From Paracoccaceae bacterium (GTDB taxonomy: Bacteria > Pseudomonadota > Alphaproteobacteria > Rhodobacterales > Rhodobacteraceae), in contig JANQRE010000011.1 in the NCBI GenBank assembly GCA_028284705.1, positions 62,001-126,000 on the forward strand: a stretch of 64,000 nucleotides of DNA, given 5' to 3'. The notes under the pieces were generated by a model. It did no database searches, was not told the DNA's origin, and saw nothing but the letters and a program-made list of their open reading frames with translations. The first letter of the stretch is position 1, and every line of letters begins with the position of its first letter. Of this stretch, positions 8,042 to 17,700 are shown one piece after another. A program made the position numbers and the translations under genes.

Positions 8042-8251
8042 AGTGACCCGCATCTGGTCGTCGCGGTGTTTCGTTCAAAAGTAAACGCGGCATTAACTGA
8101 TTTTCGCCAACAAATTGTGCAAATGCCTATTCTTTGGGCGGTTTTTCGGGATCCGTTAAAATTCAGTTAATACAAAAGGTTAGCGAGAAATTAACGACAC
8201 TTTTCCCAAGTGATTTCAGGCCTCTAGCACCCTGTAACCCGTGGGTTACCT

Positions 8252-8893
8252 TCAGAACGGCAAAGCTTGCCCCGCATAGGTCTCGAAGACCCCCGTCGTC
8301 TCCATGCCGAGCGCATCAAAGCGCTGAACAAGTCCTGCGACGCTCTCCTCAACTGTGATATCCGCCGCAGCGCTGCCCATATCGGTCTGCACCCAGCCGG
8401 GATGATAAATACCGACAGCAATGCCATCCCCTTGTAAATCAACAGCTAAATTGCGACCGAGATTGAGGACGGCCGCTTTAGATGCGCGATAGATGTAGCT
8501 GCCGCCGGGCGCACGTTCGCTCGAGGCCATGATCGACGAGATAATCGCGATCTTGCCTTTGGCGGCGCGCAGGTTCGGCAGGAGGTGTTTGATCGTCAGA
8601 AAGACCCCGGTGACATTGGCCGCCAAGGTCTCGCCCCAAAGCTCTGGTCCATAGCCACTTTCTAGGGCGTGACCCTTGTCGAGATAGACGCCCGCATTGC
8701 AAATCAGCAGGTTAATGGGTTTGTCCTGCAACCCGGTGGCGAAGCGCTCGACCGAGGCGGGATCGGTCACATCGAGCTTTGTGAGACCTGCATCGGACCG
8801 TGCCGTTCCGGTGACCTGATCGCCCCGCGCGGCATAATTCTCAGCCATCTTCGCGCCAATTCCACGATTGGCACCGGTGATTACGACATGCAT
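8252..8893 (-). CDS. Short-chain dehydrogenase/reductase (SDR)
   Basis: A 213-residue classical SDR. The cofactor motif TGANRGIG is at residues 6-13, NAG is at about 67-69, the catalytic Ser is in ISSIMASS, and the catalytic pair is YRASK. The missing acidic residue after strand 2 (TARSDAG) hints at NADP(H) preference. The substrate is unknown. The C-terminus is short, as in the YciK/CsgA-like SDRs. The gene starts one base after the end of the DUF1178 gene, so the two are probably co-transcribed. Confidence 0.88.
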   Translation of the reverse strand: MHVVITGANRGIGAKMAENYAARGDQVTGTARSDAGLTKLDVTDPASVERFATGLQDKPINLLICNAGVYLDKGHALESGYGPELWGETLAANVTGVFLTIKHLLPNLRAAKGKIAIISSIMASSERAPGGSYIYRASKAAVLNLGRNLAVDLQGDGIAVGIYHPGWVQTDMGSAAADITVEESVAGLVQRFDALGMETTGVFETYAGQALPF

Positions 8894-9319
8894 CTAGTTG
8901 CTCTTGCGAGGTGTGATAAAGGGCAGGGGGGCGATGGGAATGCCGTCTTCAACGAGCTTCTTGGCATCCTGCACTTTCGCTTCACCATAGATCGAGCGTT
9001 CCGGCGCTTCGCCATTGTGGATCGCGCGCGCTTCCTTCGCGAAGTTTGTCCCAACATCCTCGGAATTGGCTTCCAGATGGGCGCGCATCTCCCGCACGGC
9101 CTGCTCAGCTGCCGTAGCGGGCGCGGACAGGGGCCGCTCTTCGATCTCGGTGCCAGACTTGCCGATGCGCGGGGCCATGACGGATTTCGAGACGTCACTC
9201 ACGCCACAGACCGAGCAGTTCACAAGCCCGCGCGCATGCAACGTGTCAAACGCATCCGCGGACTGGAACCAGCTTTCAAAGCTGTGCTCATTGGCGCAAG
9301 TCAGGGCGTATTTGATCAT
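8894..9319 (-). CDS. DUF1178 family protein
   Basis: A 141-residue protein of a family common in alpha- and betaproteobacteria and without a known function. The N-terminus (MIKYALTCANEHSFESWFQSAD) and the CSVCG pair suggest a zinc-ribbon-like fold using Cys8, Cys35 and Cys38. The C-terminal half has the conserved pattern EMRAHLEANSEDVGTNFAKEARAIHNGEAPER. It is followed at once by the SDR gene and preceded by the Nudix gene, all on the minus strand. Confidence 0.88.
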   Translation of the reverse strand: MIKYALTCANEHSFESWFQSADAFDTLHARGLVNCSVCGVSDVSKSVMAPRIGKSGTEIEERPLSAPATAAEQAVREMRAHLEANSEDVGTNFAKEARAIHNGEAPERSIYGEAKVQDAKKLVEDGIPIAPLPFITPRKSN

Positions 9320-9399
9320 TCAGTGACGCTCACCTTTCGAAACTGCTCCCATACATATGTGACACATTTTACTTGGCAATGGGTAAACGCGTTTATGCG

Positions 9400-9876
9400 T
9401 CAATTGGTTAGCAGCGTCGGATCGAAGTGTTTGATGATCTTGCGCAACTCCGGTTCGCGCACGCGGGCAGCGGCTTTCTTGAGGCTGAACCACCTGCGCT
9501 TGCGCTCACTGCCTTCGGGATATTTCTTCAGCAGCTTCTTCACACGAACCGGAAACACCGATACCGCGCAGGGCAGGTTGTCGGCGCCTTCCATGACCTT
9601 GGTGTAGGAGTAGAAGCCGATGCAAAGGTTCAGCGCCTTACCTTCGACGCCAGCCTCCTCATAGGCCTCCGTCAAGGCGGCATCGGCAGGGGTTTCGCCG
9701 GGCATTGGCCAGCCTTTGGGAATGATCCAGCGGCGCGAGGTGCGCGAGGTGATCAGCAGCACCTGCACTTCATCATTTTGAATGCGATAACAAAGGGCTC
9801 CGAACTGCGTGCGCACATCACGCTTGCGCGCCATTTGCATCCGTAGCGGAGCCTGTTTCATTCGAACCAATGACAT
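9400..9876 (-). CDS. Nudix hydrolase
   Basis: A 158-residue Nudix protein related to diadenosine/diphosphoinositol polyphosphate hydrolases. The Nudix box begins GWPMPGE (G-x5-E) and ends EAYEEAGV. The canonical Arg before the first Glu is replaced by Thr (TEAYEE), while the metal-binding EE pair is kept. I chose ATG 9876 because AGAGGG lies six bases upstream; the open frame continues far beyond but only through the antisense of the deacetylase gene. The C-terminus is basic. The substrate is unknown. Confidence 0.88.
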   Translation of the reverse strand: MSLVRMKQAPLRMQMARKRDVRTQFGALCYRIQNDEVQVLLITSRTSRRWIIPKGWPMPGETPADAALTEAYEEAGVEGKALNLCIGFYSYTKVMEGADNLPCAVSVFPVRVKKLLKKYPEGSERKRRWFSLKKAAARVREPELRKIIKHFDPTLLTN

Positions 9877-10064
9877 CTTTACCCTCTTTCGCGGGGTCTT
9901 TGTGCCCAACAACCTTACCTCTCTTTCGATCAGGATACCGGATTTTTTGCATTTTTGAAGGGTGACTACGAAATCTTCGTGAAATCGCTGTTCGCCGAAG
10001 TAGATTTCCACAAGATATTGCGGTCGATCTACAGACTTTGAGGAAACGCCCAATTTTTGTGCAG

Positions 10065-11172
10065 ATGCCTGAAAAACCACGCCTGATCGGCCACGAAATC
10101 TACCGCCTCTCCAGTTATGGCGGTCGGCACCCGTTGCGCATCCCGCGCGTGTCGACAGTGCTCGATCTGTCCAAAGCTCTGGGGTTTTTTGCCCGATGGC
10201 TACATTCGCGCGCCGCGGGCGAAACCGAAAGCCATCGAGATCTGGCATGACCCGGACTATCTGGATGCCTTGCAGAGGGCGGAGGACGCGCAGGAGGTCA
10301 GCGAGGACGAGAGCCGCAGGTTCAACATCGGCACGCCGACCAATCCGATTTTTCCCGAGATGTGGCGGCGGCCCGCGACCTCGGCGGGCGGCTCGCTTTT
10401 GGCGGGCGAACTTCTGAAACAGGGTGGCATCGTCTACCACCCGGCAGGGGGCACCCATCACGCGATGCCCGCCGCCGCGGGCGGGTTTTGTTATTTGAAT
10501 GACCCGGTGCTGTCGATCCTGAGCCTCAAGCGCAATGGCGCGCGACGCGTGGCCTATGTCGACATCGATGCCCACCATCCCGATGGGGTCGAACATGCGT
10601 TTGCGGGCGACCCTGACGTGCTGATGATCTCGGCCCACGAAGACGGGCTTTGGCCGCGCACCGGCGCACTTGCCGATAAAGGGGATGGGCAGGTCTTTAA
10701 CCTGCCGGTGCCGCGACACCTCAACGATGATGAGATGGCGCTGATCCGGGATGAACTGATCCTGCCACGGGTGGCGGCATTCAAACCGGACGCCATCGTG
10801 CTGCAATGCGGTGCCGATGCGGTCGAGGAGGACCCGCTGTCGCATCTGTCGCTGTCCAACAATGCCCATTGGGAGATCGTGGCAGGACTTATGCCGCTGA
10901 GCCCGCGGGTTCTGGTGTTGGGCGGCGGGGGGTATAACCCATGGTCGGTTGGGCGGCTCTGGACCGGTGTCTGGGCGACACTGAACGGCGCGGAAGTGCC
11001 GGAGCGATTGCCGGAAGAGGCGGAACGGGTTCTGCGCGCGCTGGAGTTCCCGAACAACCGGCGCGGGAAAAACCCGCCTGAGCATTGGTTCACGACGCTG
11101 CGTGACAGCCCGCGCAACGGTCCGATCCGCCAGGAATTGCGGGATCGGCTCGCGGTTTTGGCACAGCGCTAG
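10065..11172 (+). pseudogene. Histone deacetylase family protein, interrupted by a one-base frameshift
   Basis: The N-terminus (MPEKPRLIGHEIYRLSSYGG, ending DLSKALG) reads in one frame from ATG 10065. The rest (PDGYIRAPRAKPKAIEIWHDPDYLDAL to the stop at 11172) reads in another. The switch falls in a T6 run at 10185-10190; removing one T restores a continuous reading of about 368 residues. The body has class II-type HDAC motifs: GGTHHA, VDIDAHHPDGVE (zinc ligands), and the late Asp in LQCGADAVEED. Such bacterial enzymes deacetylate polyamines or protein lysines. The indel may be real or a homopolymer sequencing error. An internal start at 10117 would lose the conserved N-terminus. Confidence 0.8.
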
Positions 11173-11182
11173 GCTGGGTTGC

Positions 11183-11210
11183 TCATTGCGCCCTTGCGGG
11201 CCCGCCTCGC
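11183..11210 (+). repeat. 28-bp dispersed hairpin repeat, copy E (variant)
   Basis: This copy lies ten bases after the deacetylase stop codon. It differs from copy D at three positions. Two of them are complementary: the outer T-A pair of the core hairpin has become a G-C pair (GCCC/GGGC), so the stem is kept. This compensatory change argues that the structure matters. Confidence 0.75.
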
Positions 11211-11227
11211 CATAAATGCAATGAAAG

Positions 11228-12199
11228 TCAGACCTTTGGGATGCCGCCCGACATGACCGTCTGGAACCACCCGGTGTCGATATTGCCGCCACAGAGGATC
11301 ACGCCGACGCGTTTGCCCTGCATCTGGGCCGCTTCCTGCGTCGCTGCCGCGAGAGGTGCCGCACCGGCGCCTTCGGCGAGATTATGGGTGCAGGTGTAAT
11401 AGTCGCGGATGGCTTGCGCGACTTCCGCATCGCTGACGGTGATGATCCGCTCGGCGCCTTTGGCATAGATGTCGAGCGCCTCCTGCACGGGCACCCGGAC
11501 TGCCATGCCATCGGCGAAAGTGGCGGCGGAATTGGTCTCGATCAGACGGCCCGCCTCAGCCGAGAGTTTCGCTGTCTGTGCATTCTCGGAAACCACCCCG
11601 ACAATCTTGGTTTTCAGACCCAAAGCCTCTCGCGCCAGGATCGTGCCGCAAATGCCCGACCCGCAGCCAATGGGCACATAGACGGTGTCGAGGTCCGGGG
11701 CGGATTGGAACAGTTCATAAGCATAGGTCGCCACCCCGCGCACAAGCTCGGTGTGAAAGGGCGGGACGGTGAAGAGACCTTCTTCATCAGCTACGCGGAA
11801 GGCCTCGGTCTTGGCTTCGTCGAAATCATCGCCGTGGACGACCAGTTCCGCACTAAACGCCTTCATGGCCGCGTTCTTTTCGACCGAATTGCCGCGTGGC
11901 ACATAGACGAGTGCACGCAGGCCCGCTGCGGTCGCTGCCCTTGCCTGGGATTGGCCGTGATTGCCGCGCGTGGCGGTGCAGATGCCGGGCGTGTCGGGAA
12001 ATTCGCGTTTAAGCCAGTCGATGAAGGTGATCCCGCCGCGCGCCTTGAAGGCCCCGGTCGGCCCGTGGTTTTCATGTTTGACCCAGACCTCAAGACCGAG
12101 CTTCTGGTTCAGAAGCGGCCAGGAGTATTGCGGGGTCGGGTCCATGTGGCGGTGCACCAGATCGGCCGCCGCTTCGAGATCAGCGCGTGTGAATTTCAT
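11228..12199 (-). CDS. Threonine dehydratase-like PLP enzyme (fold type II)
   Basis: A 323-residue PLP-dependent beta-eliminase of the threonine/serine dehydratase and hydroxyectoine-utilisation (EutB-like) group. The Schiff-base Lys52 is in GAFKARGG. The phosphate-binding glycine loop is GCGSG, and the substrate Asn/Ser loop is TRGNHGQS. It lacks the C-terminal ACT regulatory domain of biosynthetic IlvA, so it is probably a catabolic or serine/threonine-type enzyme. The start is ATG 12199; the open frame extends further upstream only as a shadow of modA. It is divergent from modA with 84 bp between starts. Confidence 0.85.
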   Translation of the reverse strand: MKFTRADLEAAADLVHRHMDPTPQYSWPLLNQKLGLEVWVKHENHGPTGAFKARGGITFIDWLKREFPDTPGICTATRGNHGQSQARAATAAGLRALVYVPRGNSVEKNAAMKAFSAELVVHGDDFDEAKTEAFRVADEEGLFTVPPFHTELVRGVATYAYELFQSAPDLDTVYVPIGCGSGICGTILAREALGLKTKIVGVVSENAQTAKLSAEAGRLIETNSAATFADGMAVRVPVQEALDIYAKGAERIITVSDAEVAQAIRDYYTCTHNLAEGAGAAPLAAATQEAAQMQGKRVGVILCGGNIDTGWFQTVMSGGIPKV

Positions 12200-12283
12200 G
12201 GCGCCGAGCCTATACGCGGGTCCTGTGGCTTCAAGCGTTTTCGTCTTGTGTTGGCCTAAGGATTTTGCACTACTCGGGCGGCT

Positions 12284-12991
12284 ATGACCCGGCTTCCTTC
12301 CCTTGCGCGACGAACGGTTCTGGCAGGTCTCGCGGGGCTTGCGGTGAGCCCGGCCATCGCTGCGGAGGGTCACCGCATTTTTGCCGCCTCCAGTCTGAAA
12401 CCGGCCCTGGATGACCTCTTTGCCGACAGCGACGTGGCGCTGAACTATGCCGGGAGCGGCCTGCTGGCCCGCCAGATTGGTGCGGGCGCCCCGGCGGCGG
12501 TGTTCATCTCCGCCAATCCGGCCTGGATGGACCGGGTGGAGCCTTTGGCTGTGGCAGATACGCGGCGCGATCTGTTGGGTAACCGATTGGTGCTGGTGGG
12601 GCGTGAGGCGGTCTCCTTGGCCGACATCCCCGAGGGGACGCGCGTTGTCACCGGCCTCACCGAGGCCGTGCCGCTGGGCCAATATGCCCGCGCTGCGATA
12701 GAGCATCTGGGTTTGTGGGAGCGGCTGTCACCTTCCCTCGTTCAGGTCGAGAATGCGCGTCTTGCCGTGACACTGGTTGCGCGCGGCGAAGTGGCGTTCG
12801 GACTGGTCTATGCCTCGGATATCTCGACGCTCGATGATCTGGATGTCATCGAAACACTGCCGGAAGAGGCCCATCCGCCGATCCGATATCCGGTCGCGCT
12901 GATCGAGGAGGGCGCAAGGGCGATTTATGACCGGTTGTTCACCGAGGACGCGCGCGCGGTCTTCACGGCGCATGGGTTCGAGGTGCTTTAG
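12284..12991 (+). CDS. modA: Molybdate ABC transporter substrate-binding protein
   Basis: A 235-residue periplasmic binding protein. It has a signal peptide with an RR pair (ARRTVLAGLAGLAVSPAIAA), possibly Tat-type. The mature protein starts with the ModA signature IFAASSLKPALDDLF, with later NYAGSGLLARQI and VFISANPAWMD, which supply anion-binding Ser residues. It captures molybdate (or tungstate). The TAG stop shares its last base with the GTG start of modB, so the two are translationally coupled. No Moco riboswitch or clear ModE site was seen in the 84-bp leader. Confidence 0.93.
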   Translation: MTRLPSLARRTVLAGLAGLAVSPAIAAEGHRIFAASSLKPALDDLFADSDVALNYAGSGLLARQIGAGAPAAVFISANPAWMDRVEPLAVADTRRDLLGNRLVLVGREAVSLADIPEGTRVVTGLTEAVPLGQYARAAIEHLGLWERLSPSLVQVENARLAVTLVARGEVAFGLVYASDISTLDDLDVIETLPEEAHPPIRYPVALIEEGARAIYDRLFTEDARAVFTAHGFEVL

Positions 12992-13668
12992 TGGGGCTCG
13001 GACCGGAGGAATGGCAAGCGGTCACGCTGTCGCTGAAAGTGGCGTTCTGGGCGACGCTTGTGGGCCTGCCATTGGCGCTGGGGATGGCGCTTCTGCTGGC
13101 GCGAAAGAGCTTCCCGGGCAAGGTTCTGGTCGATGCGCTTGTGCATTTGCCGCTCGTGATGCCGCCGGTTGTGACGGGCTATCTGCTGCTTCTGACCTTC
13201 GGCACCCAAGGTGCGGTTGGCGGGTTTTTGGAGAGCATAGGCATCAGTTTCGCCTTCCGCTGGACCGGGGCGGCGCTTGCGGCTGGCGTAATGGCCTTCC
13301 CGCTGATGGTGCGCCCGATGCGGCTCGGGATCGAAGCGGTCGATGCACGGCTGGAGGAAGCGGCGGGTACGCTTGGAGCCTCTCCGCTGCGGGTGTTCTG
13401 GACCGTGACCCTGCCGCTGATACGGCCCGCACTTCTGGCCAGCTTCGTCTTGGGCTTTGCCAAAGCGATGGGCGAGTTTGGGGCCACGATCACCTTTGTG
13501 GCGGCGATCCCCGGCGAGACGCAAACGCTGCCCACGGCGATCTATGCGCTGTTGCAGGTGCCGGGCGGGGAGACCGCAGCGGCGCGGCTGGTCATGGTTT
13601 CAGTGGTCATAGCACTTGGGGCCGTCATCGCCTCTGAATGGCTCGCGCAGAGGATGCGGCGGAAATGA
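12991..13668 (+). CDS. modB: Molybdate ABC transporter permease
   Basis: A 225-residue inner-membrane permease with five or so hydrophobic segments. The cytoplasmic EAA loop reads EAAGTLGASPLRVFWTVTLPLIRP and couples to ModC. The start is GTG, overlapping the modA stop codon by one base. The end overlaps modC by four bases (ATGA). Length is normal for ModB. Confidence 0.95.
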   Translation: MGLGPEEWQAVTLSLKVAFWATLVGLPLALGMALLLARKSFPGKVLVDALVHLPLVMPPVVTGYLLLLTFGTQGAVGGFLESIGISFAFRWTGAALAAGVMAFPLMVRPMRLGIEAVDARLEEAAGTLGASPLRVFWTVTLPLIRPALLASFVLGFAKAMGEFGATITFVAAIPGETQTLPTAIYALLQVPGGETAAARLVMVSVVIALGAVIASEWLAQRMRRK

Positions 13669-14765
13669 GTGTGACGGCCCATATTCGCCATCGGTTCGAG
13701 GGGTTTACGCTCGATGCGAGCTTGGAGGCCCCGGATGGAGTGACGGCGATCTCCGGCCCGTCTGGCGCCGGGAAATCCACGCTGGTGCGGGCGATTGCGG
13801 GCGTGCTGCGCCCCGATGCGGGCCGGGTCGACGTGAATGGTGAAGTGCTGTTTGACGGCGAGACCGGCATCTGGGTGCCGCCGCATAAGCGCCGGATCGG
13901 GTTCGTGTTTCAGGATGCGCGGCTGTTTCCACATATGAGTGTCGCGCGCAATCTGGACTATGGGAAACCGGTGCAGGTGGTCTCCAAACCGGTGTCTGGT
14001 GTTCCGGAGATGCTGGGCATTTCGCATCTGATGGAGCGTATGCCCGACACGCTATCGGGCGGTGAGACGCAAAGGGTCGCGATTGGACGGGCACTGCTCT
14101 CTGAGCCGCGATTGCTGATCATGGATGAACCGCTGGCTTCGCTGGACGAACCGCGCAAGGCGGAGATCCTGCCTTATCTCGAACGACTGCGGGGGGCTGG
14201 TGGGCCGCCGATCCTATATGTGAGCCATGCCATTGATGAGATCGCGCGATTGGCGGACACGCTGGTGCTGATCCGCGATGGCAAGACCGCGCGGGCGGGT
14301 CCGTTGCAGGACATGCTGGCGGACCCCGAAGCGGTGCGTGACTTGGGGCCTCGGGCGGCGGGCGCGATGATTTACGCGACGCTGGCGGAGGTCGATGCGG
14401 GCGACGGTCTGTCGAAGCTTGCGACCTCGGCGGGCGTCCTCTACTTGCCGCGCCGCGAGGAGCCGGAAGGCACCCAGATGCGGGTGCGCATTCGTGCCTC
14501 CGATGTGATGTTGAGCCGGGACAAACCGGACCGCGTCTCGGCCTTGAACATCCTGAAAGCGGAAGTGATCAGCGTGCTCGACGGGCAGGGGCCGGGGGCC
14601 GCCGTGGCCCTGAGATCCGGGGAGGACCGTTTGCTGGCGCGGATCACCGGGCGCTCGGCACGGTTGATGGGGTTGAAGCCGGGCATGCATTGCTACGCGG
14701 TGATCAAATCCGTATCGGTGGCGCCTGCAGATATCAGCCGCTTGCAAGAGGACGGTGAGGCATGA
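13665..14765 (+). CDS. modC: Molybdate ABC transporter ATP-binding protein
   Basis: A 366-residue ATPase. Walker A GPSGAGKST is at residues 31-39, the signature LSGGETQRVAIGRAL is at about 127-141, and Walker B LLIMDEPLASLD follows. The C-terminal part (about 290-360) is a TOBE/Mop-type regulatory domain with the pattern SALNILKAEV, which may bind molybdate. The start at ATG 13665 overlaps the modB stop. The end overlaps the next gene by four bases (ATGA), an unusual coupling to a metabolic enzyme. Confidence 0.95.
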   Translation: MSVTAHIRHRFEGFTLDASLEAPDGVTAISGPSGAGKSTLVRAIAGVLRPDAGRVDVNGEVLFDGETGIWVPPHKRRIGFVFQDARLFPHMSVARNLDYGKPVQVVSKPVSGVPEMLGISHLMERMPDTLSGGETQRVAIGRALLSEPRLLIMDEPLASLDEPRKAEILPYLERLRGAGGPPILYVSHAIDEIARLADTLVLIRDGKTARAGPLQDMLADPEAVRDLGPRAAGAMIYATLAEVDAGDGLSKLATSAGVLYLPRREEPEGTQMRVRIRASDVMLSRDKPDRVSALNILKAEVISVLDGQGPGAAVALRSGEDRLLARITGRSARLMGLKPGMHCYAVIKSVSVAPADISRLQEDGEA

Positions 14766-17700
14766 GTTGGCAGTTTTGGGTGGATCGCGGCGGTACCTTC
14801 ACGGATGTGGTCGCCAAGCACCCCGATGGGCGGTTCGAGACGCTGAAACTCCTGTCCGAGAACCCCGAGCACTACCGCGATGCGGCGGTGGAGGGCGTGC
14901 GCCGGGCGCTTGGTTTGAGCGGGGGCGATCCCTTGCCGGAGGGGCGGATCAAGGCGGTGAAGATGGGCACAACGGTCGCCACCAATGCGCTGCTGGAGCG
15001 CAAGGGCGATCCGACGCTGTTGCTCATCACCGAAGGACTGAAAGATTTGCTGAGGATCGGCTATCAGAACCGGCCTGAGCTGTTTGAGTTGGAGATCAAG
15101 CGGCCCGAATTGCTCTATGCGGATGCGGCGGAGGTGCCGGGGCGGCTGGACGCTGAAGGTCGGGAACTGAGCCCGCTGGACGAAGATGTCGCGCGGGTGG
15201 CGCTGCAGGCGGGGTTCGACGCGGGACTGCGTTCTGTCGCGATTGCCTTCATGCATGCCTATCTGAACCCGGTCCATGAGGCCCGCGTGGCCGAGATCGC
15301 AAGGGACGTCGGGTTCAATCAAATCTCGACCTCCTCGGAAACCTCGAAACTGATCAAACTGGTCGGGCGTGGGGACACGACCGTGGTCGATGCCTATCTC
15401 TCGCCGATCCTGCGCCGTTATGTCGATCAGGTGGCGGATGCCTTGGAGGCCGGGCGCGGTGGAGCGGAGCATCTTTTCTTCATGCAAAGCTCCGGCGGTC
15501 TGACCGATGCGCGGCTGTTTCAGGGCCGCGATGCGATCCTGTCGGGGCCTGCGGGTGGGGTCGTGGGCATGGTCAAGACAGCGGAGGCCGCCGGGTTCGA
15601 CAAGCTGATCGGCTTTGACATGGGCGGCACCTCGACGGATGTCTGCCACTATGCGGGCGAATATGAACGCTCCTTTGAGACCGAAGTCGCGGGCGTGCGG
15701 ATGCGCGCGCCGATGATGAATATTCACACGGTGGCGGCGGGCGGCGGCTCGATCCTGTCCTTCCGCGACGGGCGCTATCAGGTGGGACCAGAAAGCGCCG
15801 GGGCCGATCCGGGACCGGCCTGTTATCGGCGCGGCGGACCGCTGACCGTGACCGATTGCAACGTGATGCTTGGGAAACTGAACCCGGATCACTTTCCGGC
15901 GATCTTCGGACCTAACGCGGATCAGAAACTTGATCTGAAGACCGTTCGTGAGAAATTCGACGCGCTGGCGGCGGAGATTGCCAAGGAAACGGATGCCGCG
16001 CCGCTCAGTCCGGAAGAGACCGCCGAGGGGTTCCTGAAAATTGCGGTGCAGAATATGGCGCGTGCGATCAAGAAAATCTCCGTCGAGCGGGGCTATGACG
16101 TGACCCGCTACACGCTGAATTGTTTCGGCGGGGCAGGTGGGCAGCATGCCTGCCTGGTCGCCGACGCTTTGCGGATGAAGACGGTGTTTCTGCACCCGTT
16201 TGCAGGCGTCCTGAGCGCCTTTGGCATGGGGCTCGCGGATATCCGCGCCCTGCGGGAGCAGCAATTTGAAGAGCCTGTTGGCGAGGTGCATCGCGCCGCG
16301 CGCAGGCTCGACGAAATGGCCAATGATGCCTCGGCGGAAGTGGCGGGGCAAGGGATCGAGGCCGATCAGATCACCGTCGAGAGACGGGCCTTTCTGCGCT
16401 ATCCCGGTGCCCATCAATCGCTTGCCGTGCCGTTTGATAGCGAAGCGAATATGATTGCCTCGTTCGAGGAGGCGCATGTGGCGCGTTACGGGTTTGCCTC
16501 CCCCTCGACCGATCTGGTGATCGAGATGCTCAGCGTCGAGGCAATTGGCGCCGGCGATCCGCTTGAGGCGGTCCCGCAAGGGAGCGATGAGAGGCCCCCG
16601 GAGCCGAAAGCGATGATCGATCTCGCTGACGGTCCCGCGCCGCTTTTTGCGCGCGATGATCTTAAGCCCGGGCAGATCATTGCCGGTCCGGCCATCATCA
16701 CCGAGGCGACCGGGACGAATGTGATCGAGCCTGGCTGGTCGGGTGGTCTGGATCAGTTCGGCAACCTGATTTTGCATCGCACGGAGGAGATCGCGTCCGA
16801 GACCGCGCTTGGCACCGAAGCCGATCCGGTGATGCTGGAAGTGTTCAACAACCTTTTCATGTCAATCGCTGAGCAGATGGGTTCGACCCTGCAAAACACC
16901 TCCTATTCGGTGAATATCAAGGAACGGCTGGATTTCTCTTGTGCGCTTTTCGATGCGTCAGGCGATCTTGTCGCCAACGCACCGCACGTGCCGGTGCATC
17001 TGGGCTCCATGTCCGATGCGGTGCGCAAGGTGGCGGAACTGAATGCCGGGCAAATGAAACCCGGCGATGCCTTCATGCTGAACGCGCCGTTCAATGGTGG
17101 CACGCATCTGCCCGATGTCACCGTGATCACGCCGGTTTTCGATCCGGGTGGCGGCGACATCCTCTTCTATGTGGGCTCGCGCGGACACCACGCCGATATC
17201 GGCGGGCGCACGCCCGGCTCGGCGCCGCCCGACAGTACGCATATCGAGGAAGAAGGGGTCGTGATCGACAACTTCAAGATCGTGGCGGAGGGGCGGTTGT
17301 TGGAGGCCGAGACCCGCGCGCTGCTGGCCTCGGGAAAATACCCCTGCCGGAATATCGACCAGAACATGAAGGACCTCGAGGCGCAGGTTGCGGCCAATGC
17401 GACGGGCATTCGCGAAGTGCATCGGATGATTGAGAATTTCGGGATTGATACGGTTCTGGCCTATATGACCCATGTGCAGAACAATGCGGAAGCCTCGGTT
17501 CGGCGGGTGATCACGCGGCTGAAGGACGGGGCGTTTACCTATCCGTTCGACTTCGGTCAGCACATCAAGGTCGCGGTGCGTGTGAACGCCGAGGCGGGCA
17601 CGGCGGAGATCGATTTCACCGGCACCTCGCCGCAAGGTCCGAACAATTACAATGCGCCGCGCGCGGTGTGTAATGCGGTGGTGCTTTATGTGTTCCGGAC

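Noticed and set aside
8156-8171. TTAA-N7-TTAA, a CtrA-like match, with further TTAAC motifs nearby
   Set aside because: It lies between two convergent genes (ends at 8041 and 8252), so there is no promoter for it to control; the stretch is simply AT-rich.
8042-8251. Terminator for the tail-tube gene
   Set aside because: No stem followed by a T-run was found; short TTAA-rich stretches do not form a stable hairpin.
9877-11292. Long upstream extension of the Nudix frame
   Set aside because: It reads antisense through the deacetylase gene and adds no Nudix-family sequence; ATG 9876 has a good ribosome binding site.
12200-12283. Moco riboswitch or ModE site before modA
   Set aside because: The gap is only 84 bases and shows no multi-stem aptamer or ATCGNTATA-type palindrome.
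14693-16777. A 694-codon open frame on the minus strand
   Set aside because: It is fully antisense to the well-conserved oxoprolinase and modC genes, and its composition (Arg, His, Gly, Pro-rich) is that of a GC-rich shadow frame.
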